From Gloeomargarita sp. SRBZ-1_bins_9 (GTDB lineage: Bacteria > Cyanobacteriota > Cyanobacteriia > Gloeomargaritales > Gloeomargaritaceae), in NCBI GenBank assembly GCA_039794565.1, contig JAUQVX010000003.1:124001-188000 (forward strand): a stretch of 64,000 bases of DNA, given 5' to 3'. Shown here one piece after another: positions 1-8,583 of this stretch. Position numbers and translations under genes: made by a program. Position 1 is the stretch's first letter; each line of letters begins with the position of its first letter. Below the pieces are notes generated by a model. The model was not told where the DNA came from, searched no databases, and was given only the letters and a program-made list of their open reading frames with translations.

Positions 1-2072
1 GGGGTGCGCAACTCATGGGAAACGGTACTGACAAAGTCATCCTTCATTTGGTTGAGCCGGGCCAGTTCCTCAATCTGGGCGCGGGCGGAATACAAGTCGG
101 TGACATCAAGGGCACTGATGATCAGGGACCAGTAGGGTTCCGGGCCTTTGGGGAGGACGCGCACACTCTGTTGAATCCAGCGCATGTGTCCATCCCGATC
201 CCGAAACCGGTAACAAAAATGGTGGTCCGTTTCCCCCTGGTAAATCCGTTCATGCACTGGTAGAACGATATTGCTCACATCTTCCGGGGGAATCCGCTGA
301 TACCAGAGTTTGGGGTTGGCCAGGAATTCCTCGGGCCGGTAACCCATCACCTGCTCGCACTGGGGAGAAATATATTCATAAACCACCTGGTAATTGGGGT
401 AGAGACGCAGGCGCACCGTCACCGATGGACTGTTTTCCAACAGCCATTGCAATTCCTGTTGGGAGGTCTGGAGTTGTCGGTGCATTTGGGCTTGTTCTAT
501 GGCTAATCCTAAGTGCTGGCTCAGCCGTTGACCCAAGGCGATTGTATCCGCTGACCAGGGCTGGGCATCGGTTCCTAAGCGCATGAGCGACAAACTGCCC
601 CACACCTGGGAATTCACCACAATCGGCACCAACAACCAAGCCCCCGGAAAATCCTGCCCCAGCCGTTGATTCACCGGGTCTGAAATGGTGTTGGTGTCAT
701 CCACCTGGACAATACGGTTGGCCAGCAGTTCGGCGCTGAAGGGATTGTCTGCAGCACGAATTTCCTGCACAGCCGGGGTAAATAACTCACCATTTTTGTT
801 GCAGTTCACGCGAAAGCGCCAGCACCGGTCTTGGGGGACGTACTCTACGATGTGTACTTCTAACTGAAATTCTTGGCTGATGGTCGTGGCGGCAATGCGA
901 AAAATTCCATCTAAATCCAAGCTGGAGCGCATGGCCTGCATGACCCGACAGAGACTTCTTTCCGTGGCCATTTGCCGTTCCAGGGCCAGTTCAGCCTGTT
1001 TGCGGTCGGTAATATCCAAGGCAAGGCCATGCCAGCGCACTGCCCCCTTTTGTGACCATTCCGCCTGGGCAAACCCTCGCAACCATTTCACCTGCCCATT
1101 GGGGGTCACAATGCGCCATTCATGCTGAAAGAGTTCGTTGTGCATGAGGGCTTCTCGCAGGGCGCGCTGATAGCCGATGCGGTCGTCGGGATGAATTTGC
1201 CCATACACCAGGAAAGGATTTTGATAGGCCTGTTCCACAGCTAAGCCATAAATTGTCGTAAACGCCGGACTGAGATATTCATAGGCTTGGGGACCCTGTT
1301 CATCTTCGACCACGGTGTAGATGACACCTGGAAACATGTCGGCAATGCGCTGGAATCTGACTTGGCTTTGACGCAGGGCCGCTTTCGCCTGTTCCTGCTC
1401 GGTAATGTCCACATAGGCCACGATGACGCCACCGTTGGGCAAGGGGGCAGCATTAACCGACAGGCAACACTCCGAACCATCCGGGCGCACAAAATGGAGC
1501 GTTTGATTGGTCACCACCTGCCGGTTTTTCCAGGCGCGCACCACCGGTCGTTCGTCAGGGGGCAGACTACATAAACCCGGGTCATCAATGCGGTATTTCA
1601 CCAGTTCACTGACCGGGATACCTAAAATGAGTTCCGAGGCGGGGTTAGAGGCGGTGATTTTGCCATTGGCATCAATAATCCCTACCCCCACTGGCAGCAG
1701 CTCAAACAGGGTGCGGTAGTACAGGCTCTCCGGGTCCACCGGTTGGGGATAGAAATGATGGGGCGGCAGGGCATAAATGGCCCAGAGCTGGTAGGGATGC
1801 TCTAGCCACAGGGGTAACCGCTCAATCCATAGGGGCCGTTCCACCCCATCCGGTCGGCGATAAACCGTCCGCGTCAGACGACCGTTGTTGACAGCCGGCC
1901 AGTCGGGGAACCAATCACTCCGGTTGGTCGTCACGAGTACACGACGCGAGCGCCCCAAGAGTTCTACCGCTGCCTGGTTCACCCAGAGCCAGCGTCCGTG
2001 GTCGTTGGTGAGCACCAAGGCTTGGGCTGACCGCTCCAGCAAGAGGCCAAGGTCTCGGCGATCTACACTCAT
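1..2072 (-). CDS. Multi-sensor PAS/GAF histidine kinase, C-terminus cut by left window edge
   Basis: Translated by hand on the minus strand from ATG at 2072. 690 codons are open to the edge with no stop found. Order: a short PAS-like segment (about residues 5-60), PAS/PAC (about 117-225), PAS/PAC (about 242-355), GAF (about 369-510), PAS/PAC (about 534-655), then the start of HisKA. The H-box SHELRTP lies at DNA 3-20 with the phospho-accepting His near residue 686; the dimerisation remainder and ATPase domain lie outside the window. No membrane segment was seen, so it is probably a soluble sensor. Its HisKA start resembles that of the kinase at 33247-35472 (both have KDDF-STVSHELRTP), suggesting paralogues. 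The ligand is unknown. Confidence 0.85.
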   Translation of the reverse strand, partial: MSVDRRDLGLLLERSAQALVLTNDHGRWLWVNQAAVELLGRSRRVLVTTNRSDWFPDWPAVNNGRLTRTVYRRPDGVERPLWIERLPLWLEHPYQLWAIYALPPHHFYPQPVDPESLYYRTLFELLPVGVGIIDANGKITASNPASELILGIPVSELVKYRIDDPGLCSLPPDERPVVRAWKNRQVVTNQTLHFVRPDGSECCLSVNAAPLPNGGVIVAYVDITEQEQAKAALRQSQVRFQRIADMFPGVIYTVVEDEQGPQAYEYLSPAFTTIYGLAVEQAYQNPFLVYGQIHPDDRIGYQRALREALMHNELFQHEWRIVTPNGQVKWLRGFAQAEWSQKGAVRWHGLALDITDRKQAELALERQMATERSLCRVMQAMRSSLDLDGIFRIAATTISQEFQLEVHIVEYVPQDRCWRFRVNCNKNGELFTPAVQEIRAADNPFSAELLANRIVQVDDTNTISDPVNQRLGQDFPGAWLLVPIVVNSQVWGSLSLMRLGTDAQPWSADTIALGQRLSQHLGLAIEQAQMHRQLQTSQQELQWLLENSPSVTVRLRLYPNYQVVYEYISPQCEQVMGYRPEEFLANPKLWYQRIPPEDVSNIVLPVHERIYQGETDHHFCYRFRDRDGHMRWIQQSVRVLPKGPEPYWSLIISALDVTDLYSARAQIEELARLNQMKDDFVSTVSHELRT

Positions 2073-2244
2073 TGACTTACCTGGCGTTGGAGATAGGCCC
2101 TTTCATGGTAGATTGCGGCATCTTTGACAACCATCCTATCGGCAATATCTTGGCTAGGATAGAGGCCCAAGGTTGCTGGTTCCCGTAAATATACCTATCA
2201 CAAGGGGACTGTTAATTAAAAAAAATAAAGATTGGTTTAAGTTT

Positions 2245-2265
2245 ACAAGATTAGCTTAATCTTGT
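2245..2265. promoter_or_regulatory. Perfect 9-bp palindrome in an AT-rich kinase upstream region
   Basis: ACAAGATTA, a 3-base GCT spacer, then TAATCTTGT form a perfect inverted repeat about 175 bases upstream of the kinase ATG at 2072, inside the most AT-rich part of the gap. The short spacer and dyad symmetry fit a dimeric repressor or activator site better than a terminator, because no T-run follows. The binding protein is unknown. Confidence 0.35.
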
Positions 2266-2336
2266 TTGCCGCCGGGTCGGAGGGAGTATTCCTTTGCCGA
2301 CTCAATAGTGTGTTACACTAATTACAGACATATAGT

Positions 2337-2587
2337 TTACGGCCATCTTCGTGTTCTGAAACCTTGGCTGGGATGGCTACCGGTCGGTCCTAAAGCTGGT
2401 CTGAGAAAAACCACCAACATACCTGCCCCAGTGGCGCCAAAGGCTCCCCGACTGATGAGTTCCTCGTTAGCAATCCGCTGATCCGCACCCGCGCTCATCC
2501 AGACGTCCTAGGGCGTTGATTTCTTCTTTCAGCTTTCTTGTCCAGTGCCTCAATCAATCTTGGTGGCCAATAGGTCGGTTCACCCAT
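2337..2587 (-). pseudogene. Possible frameshifted small membrane-protein gene
   Basis: On the minus strand an ATG at 2587 is preceded by GGAG at suitable spacing. The frame begins MGEPTYWPPRLIEALDKK, then breaks. A second frame continues with a charged coiled-coil-like stretch (KEEINALGRLDER) and a third with ANEELISRGAFGATGAGMLV, a small-residue hydrophobic segment, ending at TAA 2339-2337. Two frameshifts would join these into one small protein with a coiled coil followed by a membrane helix. This could be chance; no homologue was recognised. It lies 51 bases behind mfd on the same strand. Confidence 0.25.
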
Positions 2588-2638
2588 TGGTCTCGCTCCG
2601 TATCCCCACCTAGGGTAGGCTGTCAAGGACCGATGACC

Positions 2639-5600
2639 CTATTGCGGCACCATCTGCTGGAGCCATCCATAGAGCTGTTCCAATTGTTGACCAGGAGGCA
2701 GCGTCGCCAACCCCCGCACAAGAATCTTCCCCGGACTGTACACAAAACGGGAGTGGAGTTTGGGGGATAGTCGCTGCCGCAATTCCTGCCATGCCGGTTC
2801 CGCCATCGCCGTTTCCCACACCACATGGGGGGTCTCGGGACGAATGCGCTGAATACCGATTTGTTTGGCCAGCAATTTCACCCGCATAACCAACACCAAC
2901 TGCTGCACCGGCGGCGGTAGCTCCCCATACACCTGCTGCCATTGAGCAACCAGTTGGTCAATGTGGGCCTGGCTGTCGGCGGTGGCCAAATCCCGATAGG
3001 CTTGCAGCTTCAACTCCAAATTGGGCATGTAACTGGCGGGAATAAAGGCCGTGAGATTCAAGTCAATTTGCGTGTCATTGACGGTAGGAATCTGGCGCCC
3101 GCGCACTTCCTCGATGGCCTCCTGCAGCATTTCTAAGTACAAATCAAACCCGACGGCGGCCATGTGTCCCGACTGCTCCGGCCCCAGAATATCCCCGGCC
3201 CCGCGAATGTCCAAATCCCGCAGCGCCAACTGATACCCCGACCCCAGATGCGTGAATTCCTGAATGGCCTGCAGGCGAGCTTTGGCTTCATCGGTGAGCA
3301 CCTCCTCAGCCGGATAGGTCAACCAGGCATAGGCTTGGATACCCGTGCGCCCCACTCGCCCCCGCAGTTGATAAAGTTGCGCCAGGCCAAACCGGTGGGC
3401 ATCCTCCACAACGATGGTGTTGACGCGGGGAATGTCCAACCCCGATTCCACAATGGTGGTGCAGACCAAAATATCCGCCTCCCCATTGCTAAAAGCCAGC
3501 ATGGTCACCTCCAGCTCCTCCGGGGGCAATTGCCCGTGGGCCACCAGGATTTTGGCGTCCGGGAACATCTGCTGCAACAGGGTCACCCTGGCTCCCATGC
3601 CCTCAATGCGCGGCACCACGTAAAACACCTGCCCCCCCCGGTCCAACTCCTGGGCGATGGCAGCCCGTACCGTCTCCGGTTGGTAGGGCACCAAACGTGT
3701 CTTAATCGGGCGGCGGGTCGGGGGCGGCGTCGTAATTAAACTCATCTCCCGCAATCCCGACAGAGCCATCGAAAGGGTACGGGGAATCGGCGTCGCCGTC
3801 AGGGTCAACACATCCACGGACGTCTTCAGGGCCTTGATTTTTTCCTTGTGGTTGACCCCGAAGCGTTGCTCTTCGTCCACCACCAGCAACCCCAAGTCCC
3901 GAAACTGCACCTGGGAACCCAGCAACAAATGCGTGCCCACCACACAGTCAATTTCCCCCGTTTTCAACTTGGCGATGATCTGTTGGCGCTCCTGGGGACT
4001 GCGAAACCGGTTGAGCAGGGCAATGTGAATCGGATAGGGGGCAAAGCGCTCCTTTAAGGTGTGGTAGTGCTGCTGGGCCAGAATGGTCGTCGGCGCCAAA
4101 AAAGCCACCTGTTTGCCCGCCATTAACACCTTGAAAATGGCCCGAATCGCCACCTCGGTTTTGCCAAAGCCCACATCGCCGCAAATGAGCCGGTCCATGG
4201 GACGGGGAGATGCCAAATCGGCCTTGACCGCTTGGATGGCCTTGGCCTGGTCGGGGGTCAGGGGATAGGGGAAGGAATCCTCCAGCTCCTGCTGCCAGGG
4301 AGTATCGGGGGGATAGGGGGGGCGGGTCTGCTGGGCGCGCTTGGCATATAGCTCCAGCAAATTGACGGCCAATTTCTTCAGACTTTTGCGCACCTTTTCC
4401 CGGGTTTTTTCCCAGGTTTTGCTGGCCAGACGGTGGAGTTCCGGTTGACTTCCCCCCCCCCGATAGGGCGACAGCACCCCCACCTGGTCCACCGCCACCC
4501 GCAATTGCCCATCGGCGTACTGCAACACCAGGTACTCTCGCGTTTGCCCCCCCACCTCCAGGCGCTCCAAGCCCAGGAAACGCCCGCAGCCATGATGCCG
4601 GTGAATGACGTAGTCCCCCGGTTGCAGCCGGTTGGGGTCCAGCGCCAGCGCCTGGGTTGAACGGCGGCGGGATAGCAGCGTCGGAGTACCCACCCGGTGT
4701 TGGCCAAACAATTCCCGGTCAGTGAGCACCAGGAGATGTAACCGGGGCAACCACACCCCCTGGAGGTCCGCCAAGCCACTGTATTTCAAGGCGACGGGGA
4801 TGCCCTCGCGACCCAAGCGTTCGATGGCAGCCAAGTCCTGGGCATTGGGCACCACCTGCACCGGACAATCGTGTTCCTGTAAAACGGCAGCACAGCGGGC
4901 CGGTTGCGCCGATAAAATCCAGGTGCGACAGTGTTCCCGTTGTTGACGAATGAACTCGGCGATGGGGCCAAATTGGTGGGGATGGCGGGGAAGGGGACGC
5001 GCCTCCAGTTCTAAGCCCACACCTGCGCTCCATTCGTAGCAGTGGATTTGGAAATAGGCGGCCAGTTGTTCCTGTAGGGCCTCCCAATTCAGATGTAGGG
5101 CGGGGGAGTGGCCGGGCCACTGCTCCTGGGCGTGCTCCCACCAGCGCTGGTGATGCTGCCGGCACTGGAGCGGTTCATCGAGAACAACCAGGGTGTGGCC
5201 AGGTAAGTAGGCCAGCAGGGACGCCACTTCAGCAAACGCCTGCCCCAAAAACTGCCGGTAGCCGGTTAGATCGGGGGGCAAATGGGGGAGTTGCCAGCGC
5301 ACCAAGGCCCGATAGTCCACCGGCCCCACCCATACCTGTTCCACCGGCGCACGGGGGCGTTGGGTCTGGGGGTCCAATTCCCGTAGGCTTTCGAGGGTGT
5401 CGCCCCACCACTCCAGACGCACCGGCCACTCCGCTGTCACCGGATACACATCCACAATGTCCCCCCGCCGACCCCATTGCCCTTCAGCGGTCACCTGCTC
5501 CACCCGTTCATACCCCAGCGCCGTCAGCTTCTCCCCCAGGTGCTCCGGTGACAGACCATCCGCCGGGGTCAATGTCAGACCCAGGGCCGACCAGACCGCC

Positions 5601-5998
5601 GGTGGGGGTAAATGGGGTTGCAACGCCCGGTCGGTGGTCACCAGAACAGGGGGGGGTTGTCCTTGGGTCAGGTCCCGCAGCACCTGCCATTGCCCCCACA
5701 GCAGCTCCGGCTCCGGGTCAAAGGGTTCGTAGGGGGACGCCTCCGTCGTGGGATAGTGGGCCACCGGTGCATCGGCCATCGGTTCCGCCAGCGCCATCCA
5801 CTGGGCCGCCTCTTCTAAATTGGCGGTGATCACCAGGACCGGTTGACCCGTCAGGCGGCTAATCGCACTCACCAGCAGAACCTTAGCCAGGCGGGGGATG
5901 CCGGCCAGCACCAAGGGTTGCCCCGGTGACAACTGCTGTGCCCACTGCTGCACCAAAGGTCGCTGCGCCAGGTACTGAACCAGAGAAGCGCCCGTCAT
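2639..5998 (-). CDS. mfd: Transcription-repair coupling factor Mfd
   Basis: 1119 residues, close to the usual length of about 1150. Mfd is an ATP-driven translocase that removes RNA polymerase stalled at DNA lesions and recruits UvrA. Visible here: an N-terminal UvrB-like damage-recognition half, a central RNA-polymerase-interaction/CarD-like segment (YVIHRHHGCGRFLGLERLEV), Walker A GDVGFGKT, the DEEQRFG helicase box, LTATPIPRTL, and the RecG-like ESGLDIPRVNTI and QLRGRVGR motifs of the second motor lobe. The C-terminal domain is present. The coding strand has a run of ten G (4452-4461), which encodes consecutive glycines and is a possible slippage site. Confidence 0.96.
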   Translation of the reverse strand: MTGASLVQYLAQRPLVQQWAQQLSPGQPLVLAGIPRLAKVLLVSAISRLTGQPVLVITANLEEAAQWMALAEPMADAPVAHYPTTEASPYEPFDPEPELLWGQWQVLRDLTQGQPPPVLVTTDRALQPHLPPPAVWSALGLTLTPADGLSPEHLGEKLTALGYERVEQVTAEGQWGRRGDIVDVYPVTAEWPVRLEWWGDTLESLRELDPQTQRPRAPVEQVWVGPVDYRALVRWQLPHLPPDLTGYRQFLGQAFAEVASLLAYLPGHTLVVLDEPLQCRQHHQRWWEHAQEQWPGHSPALHLNWEALQEQLAAYFQIHCYEWSAGVGLELEARPLPRHPHQFGPIAEFIRQQREHCRTWILSAQPARCAAVLQEHDCPVQVVPNAQDLAAIERLGREGIPVALKYSGLADLQGVWLPRLHLLVLTDRELFGQHRVGTPTLLSRRRSTQALALDPNRLQPGDYVIHRHHGCGRFLGLERLEVGGQTREYLVLQYADGQLRVAVDQVGVLSPYRGGGSQPELHRLASKTWEKTREKVRKSLKKLAVNLLELYAKRAQQTRPPYPPDTPWQQELEDSFPYPLTPDQAKAIQAVKADLASPRPMDRLICGDVGFGKTEVAIRAIFKVLMAGKQVAFLAPTTILAQQHYHTLKERFAPYPIHIALLNRFRSPQERQQIIAKLKTGEIDCVVGTHLLLGSQVQFRDLGLLVVDEEQRFGVNHKEKIKALKTSVDVLTLTATPIPRTLSMALSGLREMSLITTPPPTRRPIKTRLVPYQPETVRAAIAQELDRGGQVFYVVPRIEGMGARVTLLQQMFPDAKILVAHGQLPPEELEVTMLAFSNGEADILVCTTIVESGLDIPRVNTIVVEDAHRFGLAQLYQLRGRVGRTGIQAYAWLTYPAEEVLTDEAKARLQAIQEFTHLGSGYQLALRDLDIRGAGDILGPEQSGHMAAVGFDLYLEMLQEAIEEVRGRQIPTVNDTQIDLNLTAFIPASYMPNLELKLQAYRDLATADSQAHIDQLVAQWQQVYGELPPPVQQLVLVMRVKLLAKQIGIQRIRPETPHVVWETAMAEPAWQELRQRLSPKLHSRFVYSPGKILVRGLATLPPGQQLEQLYGWLQQMVPQ

Positions 5999-6079
5999 TC
6001 TACCGCGCCAATAATCGCTCCCCCTGTCATGATAACCAGCCGGTCATGCCCCAACGCTGACCCATCACCCCCGCCCGAC

Positions 6080-7249
6080 TCAGTGCATCAAGCCCACCAA
6101 GTGCAGCGGTCCCCAGCCGGTCATCCATTCCACCAGCAGCGCCAAAAAGCCCAGCATGGCCAAGCGCCCGTTCCACACCTCCGCCGTCGGTGTCAGTCCC
6201 CAGGCCCAGCGCTCCTGTGGGTAAATCTTCACCGGCTTTTGGATGTTGATGACCTGGTTGAGCAACACCGGCGGGGCCATAGCCGCTTCCATGACCGCCT
6301 CGGCCAAGTCCTGGATAAAGCGGGGGTGGGTATTGAGTGCCGGCACCCGGTGAAAGTGAGTTATGCCGCTCTGGTGCGCTAGCTCCCGGTACTCCTGGTC
6401 AATTTCCTGCAACGTCTCAATGTGTTCCGACACAAAACTGATGGGAATCACCAGCAAATCCCGCACCCCTTGGGCTGCCAGCGCCGGAATCACCTCCTCT
6501 GTATAGGGTTTGAGCCACTCCACCGGCCCCACCCGACTCTGATAGGCCAACGTATAGCGATTGGGACGGTTCAACGCCCGCACGATCAAAGCCACACAGA
6601 CCTCGATCTGCTCCTGGTAGGGGTCCCCCTCCTGGTCCACATAGCTGCGGGGCACCCCATGGGCGCTAAACAACAGATGGACGCAGTCGGGGTCCGGTAA
6701 AGCAGCGAGCGCCTGTTGAATCAAATCCACCATCGCTTCGATATAACCCCGGCGCTGGTACCAGTAGGGAATCACCGTGTGCTCGATCTGAGCCAGATAC
6801 CCCCCTGACCGCCGCAGGCGCTCCAACAAGCGCAAACTCGACCCACTGGTGCTGATGGAGTACTGGGGATACAAAGGCAAAATCACCAACTTATCAATCC
6901 CATCCCGCTCGATTTGCGCCAGCGCCTCCTCCGTAAAAGGGTGCCAGTAACGCATCCCCACATACACCCGCGCCGGCTGCCCCATCTGGTGTAACTGTTG
7001 CTCAAGGGCCTGGGCCTGCTGTTCCGTGATGCGTCGAATTGGAGACCCCCCCCCAATCCGTCGGTAATTTTCACTGGAGCGCCGGTGCCGCAGCGTCGCA
7101 ATCAACCAGGCCAGGGGCTTTTGCAACCAGGGAAACGGCAACCGGATGATCTCCGGGTCGGCAAACAAGTTATACAGGAAAGGCCGCACATCCTCCAACC
7201 GCTCCGGCCCCCCCAGATTGAGCAATAAAACACCCAAGCGCTGGCCCAC
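6080..7249 (-). CDS. hemH: Ferrochelatase with C-terminal chlorophyll-binding (Hlip-like) helix
   Basis: 389 residues. Inserts Fe2+ into protoporphyrin IX, the last step of haem synthesis. The start [16 protein letters not shown] and the SAHGVP motif (about residue 200) are ferrochelatase hallmarks; the core ends near residue 325. The last about 45 residues hold [14 protein letters not shown], the chlorophyll a/b-binding-like motif found fused to ferrochelatase in cyanobacteria and plastids, where it is thought to couple haem and chlorophyll supply. A run of nine C at 7046-7054 lies inside the gene. It is the last gene of the minus-strand run 10508-6080, 68 bases behind the eRF1-like gene. 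An AT-rich stretch just upstream (7265-7300) could carry its own promoter. Confidence 0.96.
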   Translation of the reverse strand: MGQRLGVLLLNLGGPERLEDVRPFLYNLFADPEIIRLPFPWLQKPLAWLIATLRHRRSSENYRRIGGGSPIRRITEQQAQALEQQLHQMGQPARVYVGMRYWHPFTEEALAQIERDGIDKLVILPLYPQYSISTSGSSLRLLERLRRSGGYLAQIEHTVIPYWYQRRGYIEAMVDLIQQALAALPDPDCVHLLFSAHGVPRSYVDQEGDPYQEQIEVCVALIVRALNRPNRYTLAYQSRVGPVEWLKPYTEEVIPALAAQGVRDLLVIPISFVSEHIETLQEIDQEYRELAHQSGITHFHRVPALNTHPRFIQDLAEAVMEAAMAPPVLLNQVINIQKPVKIYPQERWAWGLTPTAEVWNGRLAMLGFLALLVEWMTGWGPLHLVGLMH

Positions 7250-7317
7250 GACCCCTGCCCCTAGCTGAAAAATTTTTACATTTATTTAAGTCTAGCTTAA
7301 CTCCCCGTCGTTGCCAG

Positions 7318-8535
7318 TTACCAGCGCAGGAGCGCCGCCATACCTCCCATCTCCTGGAGCAACCGTTCCTCAGCAGGTCCCCGCACAAACTCCAATTCCG
7401 CCCCGTAACTGGCCGCCAGATCAAGAACATGGTCCCGCAGGGGGACTGCTTGGGGTTCCGGGCACACCACCTGAGCCACCTCCAGCGTTGCCGCCACAAA
7501 CCCCTCCTCCGGGCAGCGCCAGATAGTCATATCCAGAGACCAGGGCACAATCCAGCGCCGCACCCGCCCCAATTGCAATGCATCCAGCACCGGGTCAATC
7601 CCCCACAGCCCTGGTTGCTCCTGGACCTGCTGCAAAAGCGCCAGTTCCTGCTGCCGTTCCGCCTCATCCAGCACCGGTTGCACCCGCCGCCAGATCTGTC
7701 CAACGGCTTCCTGATGCGCTTCCGGCCACAGGGGTAAGCGGCTCACCACCCGCTGTTGCACCCGTCGGCTCAGATAACCCTCGAAATGTCCCGTCTGCCA
7801 CTGCTCCCCAATCAGCACCAGCCGGCCGATACCCAACCGTTCCACCGCCTGATCCACCATGTGCGCCAGCCGCCGATAGAACGTGTGCAGCCAGGCATCC
7901 ACCCGCGCCGCCGTGCGCTCCTGCAGCGACAACTTATCGCAACGTCCCCCTGGCGTAGCCGACCGCGCCCGCCACGTCGCCGTAATCTGCTGGCTTAGGG
8001 TCTGGAGTTGCTGCCATTCGGCTGGGGAAATGTCTGTCAGCAAATCCTCCACTTCCCGAATCTCATCCAAAAACACCTCAAAAAAGCGCCAGCGCGCCCC
8101 CTCCAGCAACAGAATCCCCGTACGTTCGTACTCATCCACCGCAAACCACAAAGGCGTCAAATAGGGCGCACCATAGCGGGCCTCCACCCGTCCCCGGCGC
8201 AGGTCCACCACCGGCAGCTCCACCTGCAAATCCAGCCGTTCCGTGTACAGGGTGCCATGGGCGTCCCGATGGGCAAATAGCACCAACGTCTGGGCCTGGG
8301 GCCGTTCCGCTTCCAGCAGGGCATACACCTGGTCGTACAGGGGCTGGTCCCGTTTGCCGTGACGGTCCCGGATCTCCGGCAGATGTTTCAATGTCTGGTC
8401 AATGCGCTTGAACCAGGCACCGTTGGCGTTTTCCGGTTTGGCCGGATTCACATTGGCATACAGAGACAACACCCCATCCGTCACCTGGGCCGACCACTGC
8501 CGCAACCGAGCCAATTGCGTCTCTACCGCCAGCAT
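7318..8535 (-). CDS. Bacterial eRF1-like (baeRF/VLRF1-type) protein with GGR in place of GGQ
   Basis: 405 residues. The layout follows archaeo-eukaryotic release factor 1. An N-terminal domain starts VTDGVLSLYANVNPAKPENA. A middle RNase-H-like domain has TPGGRCDKLSLQER (GGR at residues 196-198, DNA 7942-7950) followed by a long basic helix and RLVLIGEQW. The C-terminal L7Ae-like domain ends LLQEMGGMAALLRW. In true release factors the aligned loop is GGQ, whose Gln-containing tip triggers peptidyl-tRNA hydrolysis; here Gln is Arg. Bacterial families of this kind are proposed to act in ribosome rescue or translational stress. The function is inferred. Its neighbour carries an HPF-like ribosome-binding domain, which supports a ribosome role. 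Confidence 0.72.
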   Translation of the reverse strand: MLAVETQLARLRQWSAQVTDGVLSLYANVNPAKPENANGAWFKRIDQTLKHLPEIRDRHGKRDQPLYDQVYALLEAERPQAQTLVLFAHRDAHGTLYTERLDLQVELPVVDLRRGRVEARYGAPYLTPLWFAVDEYERTGILLLEGARWRFFEVFLDEIREVEDLLTDISPAEWQQLQTLSQQITATWRARSATPGGRCDKLSLQERTAARVDAWLHTFYRRLAHMVDQAVERLGIGRLVLIGEQWQTGHFEGYLSRRVQQRVVSRLPLWPEAHQEAVGQIWRRVQPVLDEAERQQELALLQQVQEQPGLWGIDPVLDALQLGRVRRWIVPWSLDMTIWRCPEEGFVAATLEVAQVVCPEPQAVPLRDHVLDLAASYGAELEFVRGPAEERLLQEMGGMAALLRW

Positions 8536-8583
8536 CCCTTTCCCTCCACCGGCAACGCCGTAATTTTCTATTAGAGCACATTT

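Larger units (their letters stand above)
2073..2638. other. 566-bp intergenic region
   Basis: Lies downstream of mfd and upstream of the left-edge kinase, both on the minus strand. It holds an AT-rich stretch (about 2200-2265) with a perfect palindrome at 2245-2265, and a possible decayed small gene at 2337-2587. No tRNA, terminator or intact gene was recognised. Confidence 0.6.

Noticed and set aside
3164-3739. 191-codon plus-strand frame inside mfd
   Set aside because: Lies fully opposite a conserved helicase gene; such long antisense frames are common in GC-rich sequence.
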